A DNA stretch of 64,000 nt from a candidate division FCPU426 bacterium (GCA_030041545.1 JASHNQ010000033.1:61155-125154), one strand, 5' to 3'; shown: positions 37,568 through 48,030, counted from the stretch's first letter. Notes: generated by a model not told the origin, from the sequence alone. Translations and numbers: made by a program.

Positions 37568-38956
37568 TCAGTCCTTATACTCCGCGTATTGGGCCTGGAT
37601 CTCGCCCTGGCAGGAAACCCCCGTGAGGATGTAGTTGAGCACGTAGCGGTGCCGTTCGTCACCCCAGAGGTCCTTCTTGACGTTGGCCTCTTCCGTCGAT
37701 TCCGGGTCATATTCCACGATCAGCTTGTCCGCGGAAATGGCCTTCCCGTCCAGCGCCACCGACCAGGTGAGGGTCCAAAACAGGGTCTTGTGCTTTTTCA
37801 CGCCTTTCCCGGCGGGCACCGGGTTGCCCGGGGAGGGCGAGAGGGTCAGCGACAGGTCCGCCTTGTGGTCGTGCCGGCCGCCGTTGTTGTCATAGGTGGC
37901 GTAATCGGTCGTGTTGGCGTTGGTCTGGTCGTTCTTGTGGCGGGGCTCGTAGGCGGCGTTCACCTCCACCCCCGGCAGGCCCTCATACTCGAACTGGGGC
38001 CGAAGGATGTTGCCCCCCCGCTTGACCGTGATGGGCGCGTAATAGCGCGTGACATAGCTCACGTCGTAATAGATCAGGTGTCGGCCGGGCTTAATGGGCG
38101 TGAGGCATTCGCGCAGGTGGTCGCCCGGCTCCCCCTCGAACTGCAGCCGGGCCTTGTGGTCCAGCATCACGTCCGTGGTGTCGGTGCGGACGCCCAGGTC
38201 CTCGAAGGTGACCGTGGTGCGGCCGAAGGCCAGGAAGGCCAGCGCGGCCAGGGCCCCGGCCAGGACCAGGCCGGCTGCGGGCAGCAAGCGGGGCAGCCGC
38301 GTCTCCTTGCGGGCGTCCTGGGGCGCCTGGGGCTTGGCCGCTCCCGGCCGGTAGGCCTCGAAGATTTCCAGGGGCTCGTCGATGCCCTTGACCTTGTAGC
38401 GCCCGTGGGAAACCCAGGCCACCTCCCCCTGCCGCCCGGCCATCCAACCCCTGGCCGAGTCGAAGACGCTGTAAGTGAGGTAGACATGGCCGCCCGCGGC
38501 CAGGCCCTCCACCCGCGAGGCCCGGTTCACGTGCCGTCCGAAGACGTCCAGGCTCATCTTGTCTTCCACCGTCACCTGGCCCATGTGCAGGCCGATGCGC
38601 ACTAAAAGGGGCGGCTGGCCCGGGTGTTGGGCGTTGTATTTCCCCAGCGCGTCCTGGATTTCCAGGGCCCTTGCCGCCGCCGCCGAGGGCTCGGCGAAGA
38701 CCGCCATGACCGCGTCCCCGATATGCTTGATCACCCGCCCGGCGCCGTCGCGCTCGATGATGGGCGCCAGGATCGAGTCGTGGGCGCGCCGCATCTCGTT
38801 GGAAAAGGCGTCGCCCCTTTCCTCGGTCAGCCGCGTGAAGCCCTGGATGTCCGTGAACATGATGGTCAGGACCGAGGTGTTCCGGCTCTGCCGGTACTGG
38901 TCCACCAGGGATAGTTCGCTGGGGTCAATGGGCAGGTTGGGCGGGATTTCGGTCAT
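37568..38956 (-). CDS. Class III adenylate/guanylate cyclase with C-terminal TM/extracytoplasmic region
   Basis: IMFTDIQGFTRLTEERGD, RVIKHIGDAVMAVF, HVNRASRVEGLAAGG; later TM LLPAAGLVLAGALAALAFLAF. Confidence 0.88.
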   Translation of the reverse strand: MTEIPPNLPIDPSELSLVDQYRQSRNTSVLTIMFTDIQGFTRLTEERGDAFSNEMRRAHDSILAPIIERDGAGRVIKHIGDAVMAVFAEPSAAAARALEIQDALGKYNAQHPGQPPLLVRIGLHMGQVTVEDKMSLDVFGRHVNRASRVEGLAAGGHVYLTYSVFDSARGWMAGRQGEVAWVSHGRYKVKGIDEPLEIFEAYRPGAAKPQAPQDARKETRLPRLLPAAGLVLAGALAALAFLAFGRTTVTFEDLGVRTDTTDVMLDHKARLQFEGEPGDHLRECLTPIKPGRHLIYYDVSYVTRYYAPITVKRGGNILRPQFEYEGLPGVEVNAAYEPRHKNDQTNANTTDYATYDNNGGRHDHKADLSLTLSPSPGNPVPAGKGVKKHKTLFWTLTWSVALDGKAISADKLIVEYDPESTEEANVKKDLWGDERHRYVLNYILTGVSCQGEIQAQYAEYKD

Positions 38957-39009
38957 GGGCCCCAATCATCTCACGGGGCCGGGACCCAAGCCAAATTAAA
39001 TCCGGGTTC

Positions 39010-39143
39010 GGTAGTGACTCCTTTTGGCGGGACATCTTCCCTTTTCCCCGCTGAAAGAGGGGCCGTGGTTTTGAGGGTCCACAGGGGTTTTTCCCTGTGA
39101 AAGCTTTTTCAAAGTGGGGGATTATTCAAACTGAGTCACTACC
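39010..39143. repeat. Foldback element, family B (GGTAGTGACTC termini)
   Basis: ggtagtgactcc (39010) ... aaactgagtcactacc (39128-39143). Confidence 0.75.
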
Positions 39144-39283
39144 CCGTGTTCTGCCCGCGTAAAAACGGAAGGAACGCCTTGTCCAATGGCCCGGTTCTTT
39201 TTTATACTTCCCCTGCCGGGAAAGCCGGGGGTATCTCCCCGCCGCCGGCCCTGGAAAAACAACCGTCCCAAAGGGGCTCCGAC

Positions 39284-39700
39284 ATGACCTCCAAAACCAT
39301 CCTCCTGGTGGAAGACGACGCCCAGCTGAGGGCCTTGGTGAAAAAGTCGCTGGAATTGGGCGGCTACACCGTGATCGAGGCGGAGGATTCCACCGTGGCC
39401 AACGCCCGGGCCCGCATGCGCGGGGGCATCATCGACATGATCCTGGCCGACATCAACCTGCCCGGCCTCACCGGGGGCGAGTACGCGGACTTCCTGAAGA
39501 CCATCAACCCCAACCTGAGGATCCTTTACATGTCCGGGGCGCCGGTGGAGGACAAGGAGGTCCTCCAGCACCTGCGCTGGAAGAAGGCCTCCTTCATCGC
39601 CAAACCCTTCACCCTGGAGGCCCTGGACCTGGCCGTGAAGCGGGCGCTGGGGCAATTGCCGGCCGAACCCCCGGAAAAGGACGGCGCCACCGGGGATTGA
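39284..39700 (+). CDS. Response regulator receiver protein (stand-alone REC)
   Basis: TILLVEDDAQLRALVKKSLELGGY, MILADINLPG, FIAKPFTLEAL. Confidence 0.88.
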   Translation: MTSKTILLVEDDAQLRALVKKSLELGGYTVIEAEDSTVANARARMRGGIIDMILADINLPGLTGGEYADFLKTINPNLRILYMSGAPVEDKEVLQHLRWKKASFIAKPFTLEALDLAVKRALGQLPAEPPEKDGATGD

Positions 39701-39744
39701 CCCAAGGCCGGCGGGAAGGGGGAAACCTCCCTTGCCCTGAAATA

Positions 39745-39778
39745 AAAAAGGCCCCTGGGTTTTCCAGGGGCCCTTGGT
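39745..39778 (-). terminator. Hairpin terminator for 39811-40035
   Basis: aaaaaaggcccctgggttttccaggggccctt; U-tract in minus orientation. Confidence 0.75.
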
Positions 39779-39810
39779 GAAGGGTCGGGAAATTTCCCCG
39801 CCCAACGGCC

Positions 39811-40035
39811 TTATTGGGCGGCCGGTGTGCTCGAATCCGAAGCTGGGGTCGCCACCGGGGTGGCCGCCGCCTTCGGTTTCTTCTTGTGCTTATGCTTCTT
39901 CACGGGCGTGGCTTCCGGCGTCGGCGCCATGGCCGCCGCGGGGCTGGCCACGGGCGTTGCGTCATCCGCCCAAACTTCGGCGGTTGCCGTTCCCAAGAGC
40001 AGGGCCGCCATCAGTGTGACAATCGATTTTTTCAT
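39811..40035 (-). CDS. Small secreted Ala/Pro/Lys-rich protein
   Basis: Signal peptide MKKSIVTLMAALLLGTATAEVWA; low-complexity mature part. Confidence 0.5.
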   Translation of the reverse strand: MKKSIVTLMAALLLGTATAEVWADDATPVASPAAAMAPTPEATPVKKHKHKKKPKAAATPVATPASDSSTPAAQ

Positions 40036-40808
40036 AAAAAGTCCTCGCTTTAAATTTATTAAGGGCCCAACCGCGCCCCGCACTTGAGACGTTGGGGCTT
40101 CCGTGAAAGTTCCAGCGGGGAAATTTCCTCCACCCCGCCGTACCGCTTCCCTCGCCCCTACAAGGGGGTCTTAAAATTTTGCCGTTTCGACAAATCTGTT
40201 TCGTCCTCCATCCCGGCGCCCTTGTATCCTTAAACCGGGAATTCCAGGTTTTCCGTGAAATGTCCGTTCTTTTTGCCGGGAGGAGCGGAATTTTTCCGTT
40301 TTTCGCCGGTTTTATCAAATGGGATTCCCCTGAAATCCTTTTCTGTTTTTCTTCCCGGAGTTGGTACGGCCTATGCTTTATACCTCTTCAACCTCCTCCA
40401 AAGCCGTCCCTTTTGGCCCGGGTCCTCCCAAGACGGACCCGGGCCCCGGAAGGAATCAAAGGGCGGCTTGGAATCAGGAGGGGCGCGGATAAAACGCTGG
40501 CAACTCAGGTTAAAAATTTTAATCTTGGAATATGGTTGGTCCACGCGTGCATCCGCCCCCGTCCCGATTCCAGGTCCGGTGGAAATTTCAACGGAGGTCC
40601 AGGCGGTGAAAATGAGGAAAACCCTTTTGATGAACATGCGCCGTGAAAAGTTCAGCCCATGATCCTCATGTTATGGCTGTTCCGGGATTGGATCAGTGAA
40701 AAACTATTCAAGCTGAAATATAGAAAATAATAACCCGAACCCTATTTTCGTGCGGAATGTTTATTTGGGATGGGGCCAAGAACGTGGCCTCTTTTTGTTT
40801 TTTTCCTC

Positions 40809-41210
40809 TCATTCCCCCGCCAGGCTCATCCCCGCCGACTTAAAATGCCGGTCAAAATTGAAAATATCCCCGATTCCAAGCCTGTCGGCGATGGCGACGG
40901 CGTCAAAGTAACTCCAATCCTTCGCCCGGCTGGTTTGCTGGAGTAGGGCGTAAGCGGCCCATTCATCCTCAAGCGTCGCCCGCTCGATTTCATACTCTTG
41001 CAGGGCCGAGTTCAAGAAATCCCGGGCTGCCCGCGGCCCTAACCGCTCGTTGAGGATGGTATGGGTTTCAGCCAGGAGAAAATTGGGGAGGATCAAAACA
41101 ACTTTCCGCGCGATCAGGCTTTGGCTGATGGCGGCGGCTTTGCGGTGGTGGTCGTCGTCCGCGTCCCAAAGCGCGTAAATGGCGCTCGTGTCCAACAAAA
41201 CCTTATCCAT
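40809..41210 (-). CDS. vapC: VapC-type PIN-domain toxin
   Basis: VLLDTSAIYALWDADDDHH, LAETHTIL, WSYFDAVAIADRLG, IFNFDRHF. Confidence 0.85.
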   Translation of the reverse strand: MDKVLLDTSAIYALWDADDDHHRKAAAISQSLIARKVVLILPNFLLAETHTILNERLGPRAARDFLNSALQEYEIERATLEDEWAAYALLQQTSRAKDWSYFDAVAIADRLGIGDIFNFDRHFKSAGMSLAGE

Positions 41211-41454
41211 GGACTTGTTTCGCCAAAATCCCGTCCAAGTCCGTTTTGCCCGAGTGGAATTTTCCGATGAGGTCCTTCGTGTGTTTGCCGGTGTAAATCC
41301 GGGGAGTGTTTTTCCCCGTGGAACGAAGCGCCTCGCGGATCAGCTCCCGGGCCTCCAAGCTGACGGACAGGCCGTTCTTCTTGGCCAGGCCCCTCACGTT
41401 CTCGAACAGCGGGCGTTCCAAAACGACATGGATTCTCGGGTTTTTTGTCGGCAT
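41203..41454 (-). CDS. Antitoxin (RHH-like) of PIN toxin
   Basis: PRIHVVLERPLFENVRGLAKKNGLSVSLEARELIREAL; overlaps the PIN gene. Confidence 0.72.
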   Translation of the reverse strand: MPTKNPRIHVVLERPLFENVRGLAKKNGLSVSLEARELIREALRSTGKNTPRIYTGKHTKDLIGKFHSGKTDLDGILAKQVHG

Positions 41455-41541
41455 GCCTTCCTCTTCAAGCGCCCAGGATGGGGCGAAAGCCTAAACTATA
41501 TCGAGGGACCGGGTCCCCTTGTTCCCTCTCGTTTAACCCGG

Positions 41542-43089
41542 CTAGAAGCGGACCCCCGCGTAAACCGGCAGGAAGAAAGTGGGGCTGTCGTCCGACAGGT
41601 TCCCCTTGACTTGGGTGGAACTGCCGTTGGTGGTCTCCGTAATCACGTCGGAATTGTTTTGGGACGTGAATAGGATATCCAAGCGCCCCTGGAGGAACAA
41701 ATCCGCCTTGGGGCTTACTTGAACCTTGAGTCCCATCCCCGGGCACAGCAGGAAATCCGTTTCATTCACCGAGGCATCGACGGTCTGGGTGTTGATGGTG
41801 GCGGTAACGCCGGCGGAATTGAAGGCCAGCCCCCCTCCCACGAACATATAAGGAGCCACCTTTGAGTTTTCGACGGGAATGGAATATTGGACTAAGGCCG
41901 CGACCGGAATGTAATTCCAGGCTCCGGAGAAGCTGACCCCCGAGGGTAGGGGAACCCCGTAGGTTTGCTGGAAGGTCTTGTTGATATAGCTGGTATTGAC
42001 CGGCATGGCCTGGGTGGAGACCCCCAACCCCACGCTCCAATTCCGGTCCAAGGGGAGTTTGAAGTCCAAGCCGTACCCGAAACCCGGAACGTACTCCGAG
42101 GCCGTCTTGTTGCTGAGGGGAAAATCCGCCAAGACTTGAAAGCCCAAACCCACTTCCCCCTCCGCGGCGCCCGTTTCCGGGGTGGAGGCGGCCGCTACCG
42201 GCGCGGACGGGGAAGCGCCCTGGCCGGGCGCCGCCGTGGCCGGGGCGGCCTCCACGATCTCACCGGCGACGGGGTTGTTCGGCTCTCCGGGGCCGGGGCC
42301 CGCCCCAATCATTTGGTCGTAACGGGTCACGGCTTGGTACCGGTTTTGCCCCGCTCCGTCCTCCAGGAAAAAGGCGGCCAGGACCATCCCCGCCCCCGCC
42401 CCGCCCATAATCCAGCTGGGCGTCAGGTCGGGCGGGTTATTCGAAACGATGGCCCCCCCGCCCGGGAAATAACCATTGGTGACCGGGGCCCCCTTCGCCG
42501 CCACGGCATAAATAATCCCGCCCAAAACGGAGAGTCCTCCAACAACATCAAGGACAGTTCCCGCCGTCTGCTGAACCATGGCGGAATCGATCAACTGGTT
42601 CGTGGGGGGGTCGTTCAGTCGGGAAACGATGGCCTTGATTTGCGGGTCGCCTTCCAGGGGCTCGCCTTCGTAAACATATCTTGAGGTCAGCTTTTTTCCA
42701 TGGTTATCCGAGAAGGTGCCGATGGGTTCGAGTTTTCCAGGCGAGGAGGCGGTGGCTTGGGCGGCGGGGGCTGCCGCCGCCGAAAGCATGTCCACCATGG
42801 ACTTGACCGTGGGGTTGTTGGGGTTCAGTTGCAGGCTTGTTTGGTAGGCTTGGAGCGCCACGGCCTTGTTCCCCTCCTGGAAGAGGGAGCACCCCAGGCC
42901 TTGGTAAGCTTGCCAGGAATGCGGGTCTTCTTGGATGACCTTTTGGAACCCGATCGCGGCTTGGCCATATTGGCCCTGCCGGTAATTCTCGAGGGCGGCT
43001 TGGTAATCGTCGGTTTCAGCGGCGTGGGTCAGGGCGGTCAGGGCCCAAACCGACATACAAAACAATGTTCGGGATATCAAGGGCTTCAT
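41542..43089 (-). CDS. TPR + outer-membrane beta-barrel protein
   Basis: TPRs (YRQGQYGQAAIGFQKVIQEDPHSWQAYQGLGCSLFQEGN), C-terminal barrel ending VYAGVRF. Confidence 0.78.
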   Translation of the reverse strand: MKPLISRTLFCMSVWALTALTHAAETDDYQAALENYRQGQYGQAAIGFQKVIQEDPHSWQAYQGLGCSLFQEGNKAVALQAYQTSLQLNPNNPTVKSMVDMLSAAAAPAAQATASSPGKLEPIGTFSDNHGKKLTSRYVYEGEPLEGDPQIKAIVSRLNDPPTNQLIDSAMVQQTAGTVLDVVGGLSVLGGIIYAVAAKGAPVTNGYFPGGGAIVSNNPPDLTPSWIMGGAGAGMVLAAFFLEDGAGQNRYQAVTRYDQMIGAGPGPGEPNNPVAGEIVEAAPATAAPGQGASPSAPVAAASTPETGAAEGEVGLGFQVLADFPLSNKTASEYVPGFGYGLDFKLPLDRNWSVGLGVSTQAMPVNTSYINKTFQQTYGVPLPSGVSFSGAWNYIPVAALVQYSIPVENSKVAPYMFVGGGLAFNSAGVTATINTQTVDASVNETDFLLCPGMGLKVQVSPKADLFLQGRLDILFTSQNNSDVITETTNGSSTQVKGNLSDDSPTFFLPVYAGVRF

Positions 43090-43187
43090 AGGATTCCTCG
43101 AAATGGAAGATATCCAAATAAAAGCTAAAAGCCGGAACGGACAATAGTAAACGGCATCTTTTTAAAATTGTAAAGCGGAGGATGCCG

Positions 43188-43347
43188 GGTAGTGACTCAG
43201 TTTGAAATCGGGAAACCAAACGCCACCCCTCACCCTACCCTCTCCCGCAAGGGGCGAGGGTTTTTGCGGGTTTCCCCCCCCTCTCCCTTGAGGGGAGAGG
43301 GTCGGGGTGAGGGTGCAGTAGATTTCCCATCAAACTGATGCACTACC
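43188..43347. repeat. Foldback element, family B (GGTAGTGACTCAGTTTGA termini) carrying 'ccctctccc' palindromes
   Basis: ggtagtgactcagtttgaaatcggga ... tcccatcaaactgatgcactacc. Confidence 0.85.
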
Positions 43348-43506
43348 GGATGCGGCGCCGGGCCTTGGGATTAAGGCGCCCGCGACGGAACCCCATTTTC
43401 GGGAATCAAATAAAAGAACCCTCCACGGCGGGGAGTGAGGGAGGAGTCGCTGATAATTTTTTAAGGGAAACGAGTTCCACCTGGACATCCCAAAGCCCTG
43501 GCCCCT

Positions 43507-46230
43507 GTGAAATCCGGGCAAGGGCCCGCCTTCGGGGGTAATATTCTTTCGTCCAATCTCTGGGCAAGGCTCGACGGTCCTTGGAAGGAAGGGACATTGG
43601 GAATCCGAACGCCGCGACGTTTTAAACCGCTTCAACGCCTTTATTTCCTAGCCTTCGCGGTTTTAGGGCCGCTCGCCTGGGGCCTGGCCCCGGGGGCGCG
43701 GGCCCAGGTCACCCCCACCATCACCGCCACGCCCTCCGCCTTTTACTACGTCTCCACGTCCGGCAGCGATACCAACCCCGGCACCGAGGCTTCCCCCTGG
43801 CTCACCATCCAGCACGCGGCCAACACGGTCCCGGCCGGCTCCACGGTTTACGTGATGGGGGGCCTCTACAACGAAGTGATCACTATCAACGTCTCGGGCT
43901 CGGCGGCCGCGGGCTTCACCACTTTCGAGAACTACCCCGGTGAGGCCGTGACCATTGACGGCACCGGCCTTTCCATTCCCGGCGGGCAGTACGGCCTCAT
44001 CACCATCCAGAACCAGAGCTTCATCACCATCCAGGGATTCCAAATCCAGAACTACACCTCCTCCAACGGGGACGTTCCCATCGGCATTTACGTCACCGGT
44101 TACGGCAGCTACATCCAGATTTTGGATAACCACATCCTGGACATCACCACCACCGATTCCAACGCGGGCGAGGCCAACGCCCTGGGCCTGGCGGTTTACG
44201 GCTCCTCCACCACCGCCATCAGCAACCTTTTGATCAGCGGCAACGAGCTGGACGACATGGTGACCGGCAACAGCGAGACCTTCACCTTGAACGGCAACGT
44301 GCAGTACTGGACCGTCTCCGACAACCTCATCCACGACAACAACAACATCGGCTTGGACGCCATCGGCTTCGAGGGCGTGGCGCCCACCGGCTCCATGTGC
44401 GGCTCGGACCTCTGCGACCGGGCCCGGGACGGCGAAATCGAGGGCAACACCGTTTACAACATCACCTCCAACGACAACCCCGCCTACGGCGCGGGCAGCT
44501 ACGCGGCCGACGGCATCTACGTGGACGGCGGGGAGCGCATCACCATCGAGCGCAACCTGGTTTACGCCTCGGACCTGGGCTTCGAGGTGGCCAGCGAGAA
44601 CCCCGGGGGCCAGGGCTACACCGTGGAAATGGCCCAGTCGGTCACGGTCCGGGACAACATCGCCTACCAGAACAACGCGGTGGGACTGAGCATCGGGGGA
44701 TACGCCGATACCGGCGCGGGCGGCGGCGCCACCTCCCTGTGTTCCTTTTACAACAACACCTTTTACGACAACGACACGGCCCAAACCGGATCGGGCGAGT
44801 TCCAGGTCCAATACCACGCCTTCGACAACGTCTTCATGAACAATATCCTCTACGCCAACTCCCAGGGCCTCCTGCTCTCCGAGGTCACCAACCCCGACTC
44901 CGTGCCGGCGACCATGAATTACAACCTCTACTACACCACGGCCACGCCCAACTGGCAGTGGAACGGGGCCACCTATACGAGCCTGGCGAATTTCCAGGCC
45001 GGTTCGGGCCAGGACGCCCAGTCCAAGTTCGGCAACCCGGATTTCGTGAGCACCTCCGCCCCCAACTTCCAGCTGACGGCCGGTTCCCCGGCCTTAAGCG
45101 CGGGCGACGACCTGGGCACCGCGGTGGTGGGAAGCCTGGATTTCGCGGGCAACCCGCGGATCGTCGGGAACACCATCGACATGGGGGCCTACGAGTCCAG
45201 CTATACCCTCACGCCCAACGCCACGGCCACCCCTTCCCCCACCTCCCCGGCGGGCACTCCCACCGCCACGCCGACGATGAGCCCCACGGGGACGGATTCG
45301 ATGACGCCTAGCGTGACAGCGAGTTCGACAAGCTCACCGTCACCCTCCCAGACACCAACAGACTCCTTTACACCGACTGGGACGGCGTCCCTCACCGCGA
45401 GCTCCACGGCCACGAATTCGGCGACCCCCAGCGCGAGCGCAACGCCCTCCAGCACTCCAACATTAACCATCACACCCAGCTGGACCTCCTCGCCAACCTT
45501 GACCACGACCGCCACCGCGACTTCAACGCCTTCTTCCACGGCTACTTCCACCGCGGCCCTTACTTTAACCTCCACTGCGTCCATCACTCCAACCTTTACG
45601 CCTTCCTCAACCCCCAGTTTAACCCCGACCCAGACGGCCTCCCTCACCCCCACCTTTCCGGCCACGCCCAGCCCGACCGCTTCCCCGACGGCCAGCCCCT
45701 CCTCAACGGCGACCGGCACGCCTTCGCCCACCCCCAGCCGCGCGCCCACTTCCACCGCCACTTTCACCCCCTCGGTCACCCCTACACTCACACCTTTGAA
45801 TATGTTGACGGCTAGCGCGACAGCGAGTTGGACAAGCTCACCGTCACCCTCCCAGACTCCAACGGCCTCTTTAACGCCAACGGGGACGCCGTCAAGTGCT
45901 CCGACGGGCCTTTCCACTTTTACGCCTTCCCCGACCCCCTCTTCCTCCCCCTCCGGGCCCGGGCCGCTGATTTACCCCAACCCCTGGGTGGGCGGCGGGC
46001 CCTTGAAGTTGTCCTTGCCCCTGAGCAACCTATCCCGCCTGCGGGTGGAGGCCTTCACCGTGGCCTTCCGCAAGGTGCTGGACCAGGATTGGGTTCCCGC
46101 CTCCGCCGCATCCGCCGTGACGATCGCGCCCGTGGACTCCTCGGGCGCAGTCCTGGCCAACGGGCTTTATTACGTGAGGGTCACGGCCGGCGGGCAAAAA
46201 TGGCTGTTGAAGCTGCTCATCCTCAGGTAA
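43507..46230 (+). CDS. Secreted right-handed beta-helix protein with Thr/Pro/Ser linker and C-terminal sorting-like domain
   Basis: YYVSTSGSDTNPGTEASPWLTIQHA, repeated helix coils (ITIQGFQIQNYTSSN...), ~250 aa T/P/S linker, C-terminal IYPNPW...GLYYVRVTAGGQKWLLKLLILR. Confidence 0.78.
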   Translation: MKSGQGPAFGGNILSSNLWARLDGPWKEGTLGIRTPRRFKPLQRLYFLAFAVLGPLAWGLAPGARAQVTPTITATPSAFYYVSTSGSDTNPGTEASPWLTIQHAANTVPAGSTVYVMGGLYNEVITINVSGSAAAGFTTFENYPGEAVTIDGTGLSIPGGQYGLITIQNQSFITIQGFQIQNYTSSNGDVPIGIYVTGYGSYIQILDNHILDITTTDSNAGEANALGLAVYGSSTTAISNLLISGNELDDMVTGNSETFTLNGNVQYWTVSDNLIHDNNNIGLDAIGFEGVAPTGSMCGSDLCDRARDGEIEGNTVYNITSNDNPAYGAGSYAADGIYVDGGERITIERNLVYASDLGFEVASENPGGQGYTVEMAQSVTVRDNIAYQNNAVGLSIGGYADTGAGGGATSLCSFYNNTFYDNDTAQTGSGEFQVQYHAFDNVFMNNILYANSQGLLLSEVTNPDSVPATMNYNLYYTTATPNWQWNGATYTSLANFQAGSGQDAQSKFGNPDFVSTSAPNFQLTAGSPALSAGDDLGTAVVGSLDFAGNPRIVGNTIDMGAYESSYTLTPNATATPSPTSPAGTPTATPTMSPTGTDSMTPSVTASSTSSPSPSQTPTDSFTPTGTASLTASSTATNSATPSASATPSSTPTLTITPSWTSSPTLTTTATATSTPSSTATSTAALTLTSTASITPTFTPSSTPSLTPTQTASLTPTFPATPSPTASPTASPSSTATGTPSPTPSRAPTSTATFTPSVTPTLTPLNMLTASATASWTSSPSPSQTPTASLTPTGTPSSAPTGLSTFTPSPTPSSSPSGPGPLIYPNPWVGGGPLKLSLPLSNLSRLRVEAFTVAFRKVLDQDWVPASAASAVTIAPVDSSGAVLANGLYYVRVTAGGQKWLLKLLILR

Positions 46231-46332
46231 AAGACGGGGAGGAATGGGACCTGGTCGAATGTGGTGATATAATTATTTCGTCTCTAACGAAGAGCCCCGG
46301 CATCCGGGGTTAACCTACAGACGAGGTGTATT

Positions 46333-46893
46333 ATGAAAAAAAATATCTTAAATGGTTTGGTTTTAGCCTCCGCCCTTTGCTTTGCGCCTTGGGCCTGCCA
46401 ACAACCCTTTGGGGTCGGTCCCCAGCCCCCTTCGACGACCCCCACTCCCACCGCCATAACGACCCCCGTTTGCGGTTTCACGCTGATCAGCTTGGGCACC
46501 AAGGCGGTCAGCGCGAGCCTCCCCAGCGTCATCCAAAACACGGCCGAGTGGCAGGCTTTTTGCGGCATCTCCAGCGGCATGATCTCATTGACTCCCACCC
46601 CGACGGTCGTGCCGACCCCGCCGGTGAACTTTGACAGCCAGATGCTGATCCTTTACACGACTTACGTTTGTCCCCTATATTCGCTGCAGGTCACCCAGGT
46701 TTGCGAGGGCCCTTCCCAAATCACCGTCACCGCGAACAACGTCGAGTCCTGTATCCTGTGCAACGTCGCCGCCGACTTTGACTACGTTTCCGCCCTGGTG
46801 GTGCCCCAATCCAACCTTCCGGTGGTGTGGGCCACCACCACGGTTCCTTGTCCGGGTCTATCCAGCCAGCTCACACCCACCCCGACCCCTTGA
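46333..46893 (+). CDS. Putative lipoprotein
   Basis: MKKNILNGLVLASALCFAPWAC; TPTPT linkers. Confidence 0.55.
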   Translation: MKKNILNGLVLASALCFAPWACQQPFGVGPQPPSTTPTPTAITTPVCGFTLISLGTKAVSASLPSVIQNTAEWQAFCGISSGMISLTPTPTVVPTPPVNFDSQMLILYTTYVCPLYSLQVTQVCEGPSQITVTANNVESCILCNVAADFDYVSALVVPQSNLPVVWATTTVPCPGLSSQLTPTPTP

Positions 46894-46951
46894 CCGCCTG
46901 AAAATCCACGCGGACACGGCGGCCCGCGACTCCGCCGATATTTCCGGGAGC

Positions 46952-46993
46952 AAACCAAAAGAGCCAATCCCAAGGGGTTGGCTCTTTTGGTTT
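46952..46993. terminator. Hairpin terminator
   Basis: aaaccaaaagagccaatcccaaggggttggctcttttggttt. Confidence 0.88.
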
Positions 46994-47094
46994 CGGGTTA
47001 AAATGAGGGCGACAGGGGAAAGGCGGCCCGTCGAGGTTCCCGGGGCCGTTTCCGGAAAGCCGAACCACCGGCGCCTTTTTAAAGCGAGGTCTTC

Positions 47095-48030
47095 ATGGGT
47101 AAAAAAGCCGTCATCACCGGGGCCTTCAGCTTCACGGGCGCGGCGGTGGCCGAGGAGCTCATCCGCCGGGGCTGGAAAATCCACACCCTCACCAACCGGG
47201 CCCGTCCCGCGGAGGCCGGCGAAATCACCTCCAGCCCGCTCAAGTTCGACCTCCCCTACCTTGAGGAACGGCTCCGGGGCGCGGACGTTTTCATCAACAC
47301 TTACTGGGTCCGCGTTCCCTGGAAAGGCGTCACTTTCCAGGCGGGCGTTGAGAACAGCCGCCTGCTGGTGAAGGCGGCCGTGGCCGCGAAGGCGCCCCGG
47401 CTGGTGCATGTCAGCGTCAGCCGCGCCGAAAAGGGAACGAACCTGGGATATTACCGGGGCAAGCGCGAAGTGGAGAAATGCGTGTCCGCCTCGGGCCTTT
47501 CTTACGCCATTGTTTGCCCCACGCTGGCGCTGGGGCCCAACGACGTGCTGACCAATAACATGGCCTGGTTCCTCCGCCGCTTTCCCATCTTCCCCGTTCC
47601 CCAGGGCGGCCATTACCGCCTGCAGCCGGTCACCTTGGGGGATATGGGCCGCATCATCGCCGACGCGGCCGAGAGCCGGGAGAACCTGAAGGTGGACGCC
47701 GCCGGGCCTGATGTCTGGGCCTACCGGGATTACCTGCGCCTCCTGGCCGAAGCCTGCGGGGCCAAGCCGGTTTTTATGGATACCCCCAACGGATTCGCGC
47801 TGGCGGGAATCCGGCTGGCGGAGCTCTTCCTGGGGGATGTCGTCTTGACCCGCGAGGAACTGCTGGGCCTCCAGCAGGAGCTTTTAGTTTCGGACCAGCC
47901 CCCCCTGGGCAGGGAATCGGCGGCGGATTGGCTGAGGCAAAACGGGCATCGTTTGGGGCGGGTTTACGCCAATGACGTGGACCGGCATTTTGGCCCCGGC
48001 TCCACCAAACCGGTTATTCCAAAATGGTGA
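47095..48030 (+). CDS. NAD(P)-binding NmrA/epimerase-like protein
   Basis: AVITGAFSFTGAAVAEELIRRGW, YYRGKREVE, Rossmann pattern. Confidence 0.78.
   Translation: MGKKAVITGAFSFTGAAVAEELIRRGWKIHTLTNRARPAEAGEITSSPLKFDLPYLEERLRGADVFINTYWVRVPWKGVTFQAGVENSRLLVKAAVAAKAPRLVHVSVSRAEKGTNLGYYRGKREVEKCVSASGLSYAIVCPTLALGPNDVLTNNMAWFLRRFPIFPVPQGGHYRLQPVTLGDMGRIIADAAESRENLKVDAAGPDVWAYRDYLRLLAEACGAKPVFMDTPNGFALAGIRLAELFLGDVVLTREELLGLQQELLVSDQPPLGRESAADWLRQNGHRLGRVYANDVDRHFGPGSTKPVIPKW

Noticed and set aside
40640-40735. Short plus-strand ORF MILMLWLFRDWISEKLFKLKYRK
   Set aside because: Too short to support as a gene without conservation data.
45201-45917. Open alternate frames in the T/P/S linker (Val/Gly-rich antisense and His/Asn/Asp-rich +frame)
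   Set aside because: Expected from ACN/CCN/TCN codon repeats read in other frames.
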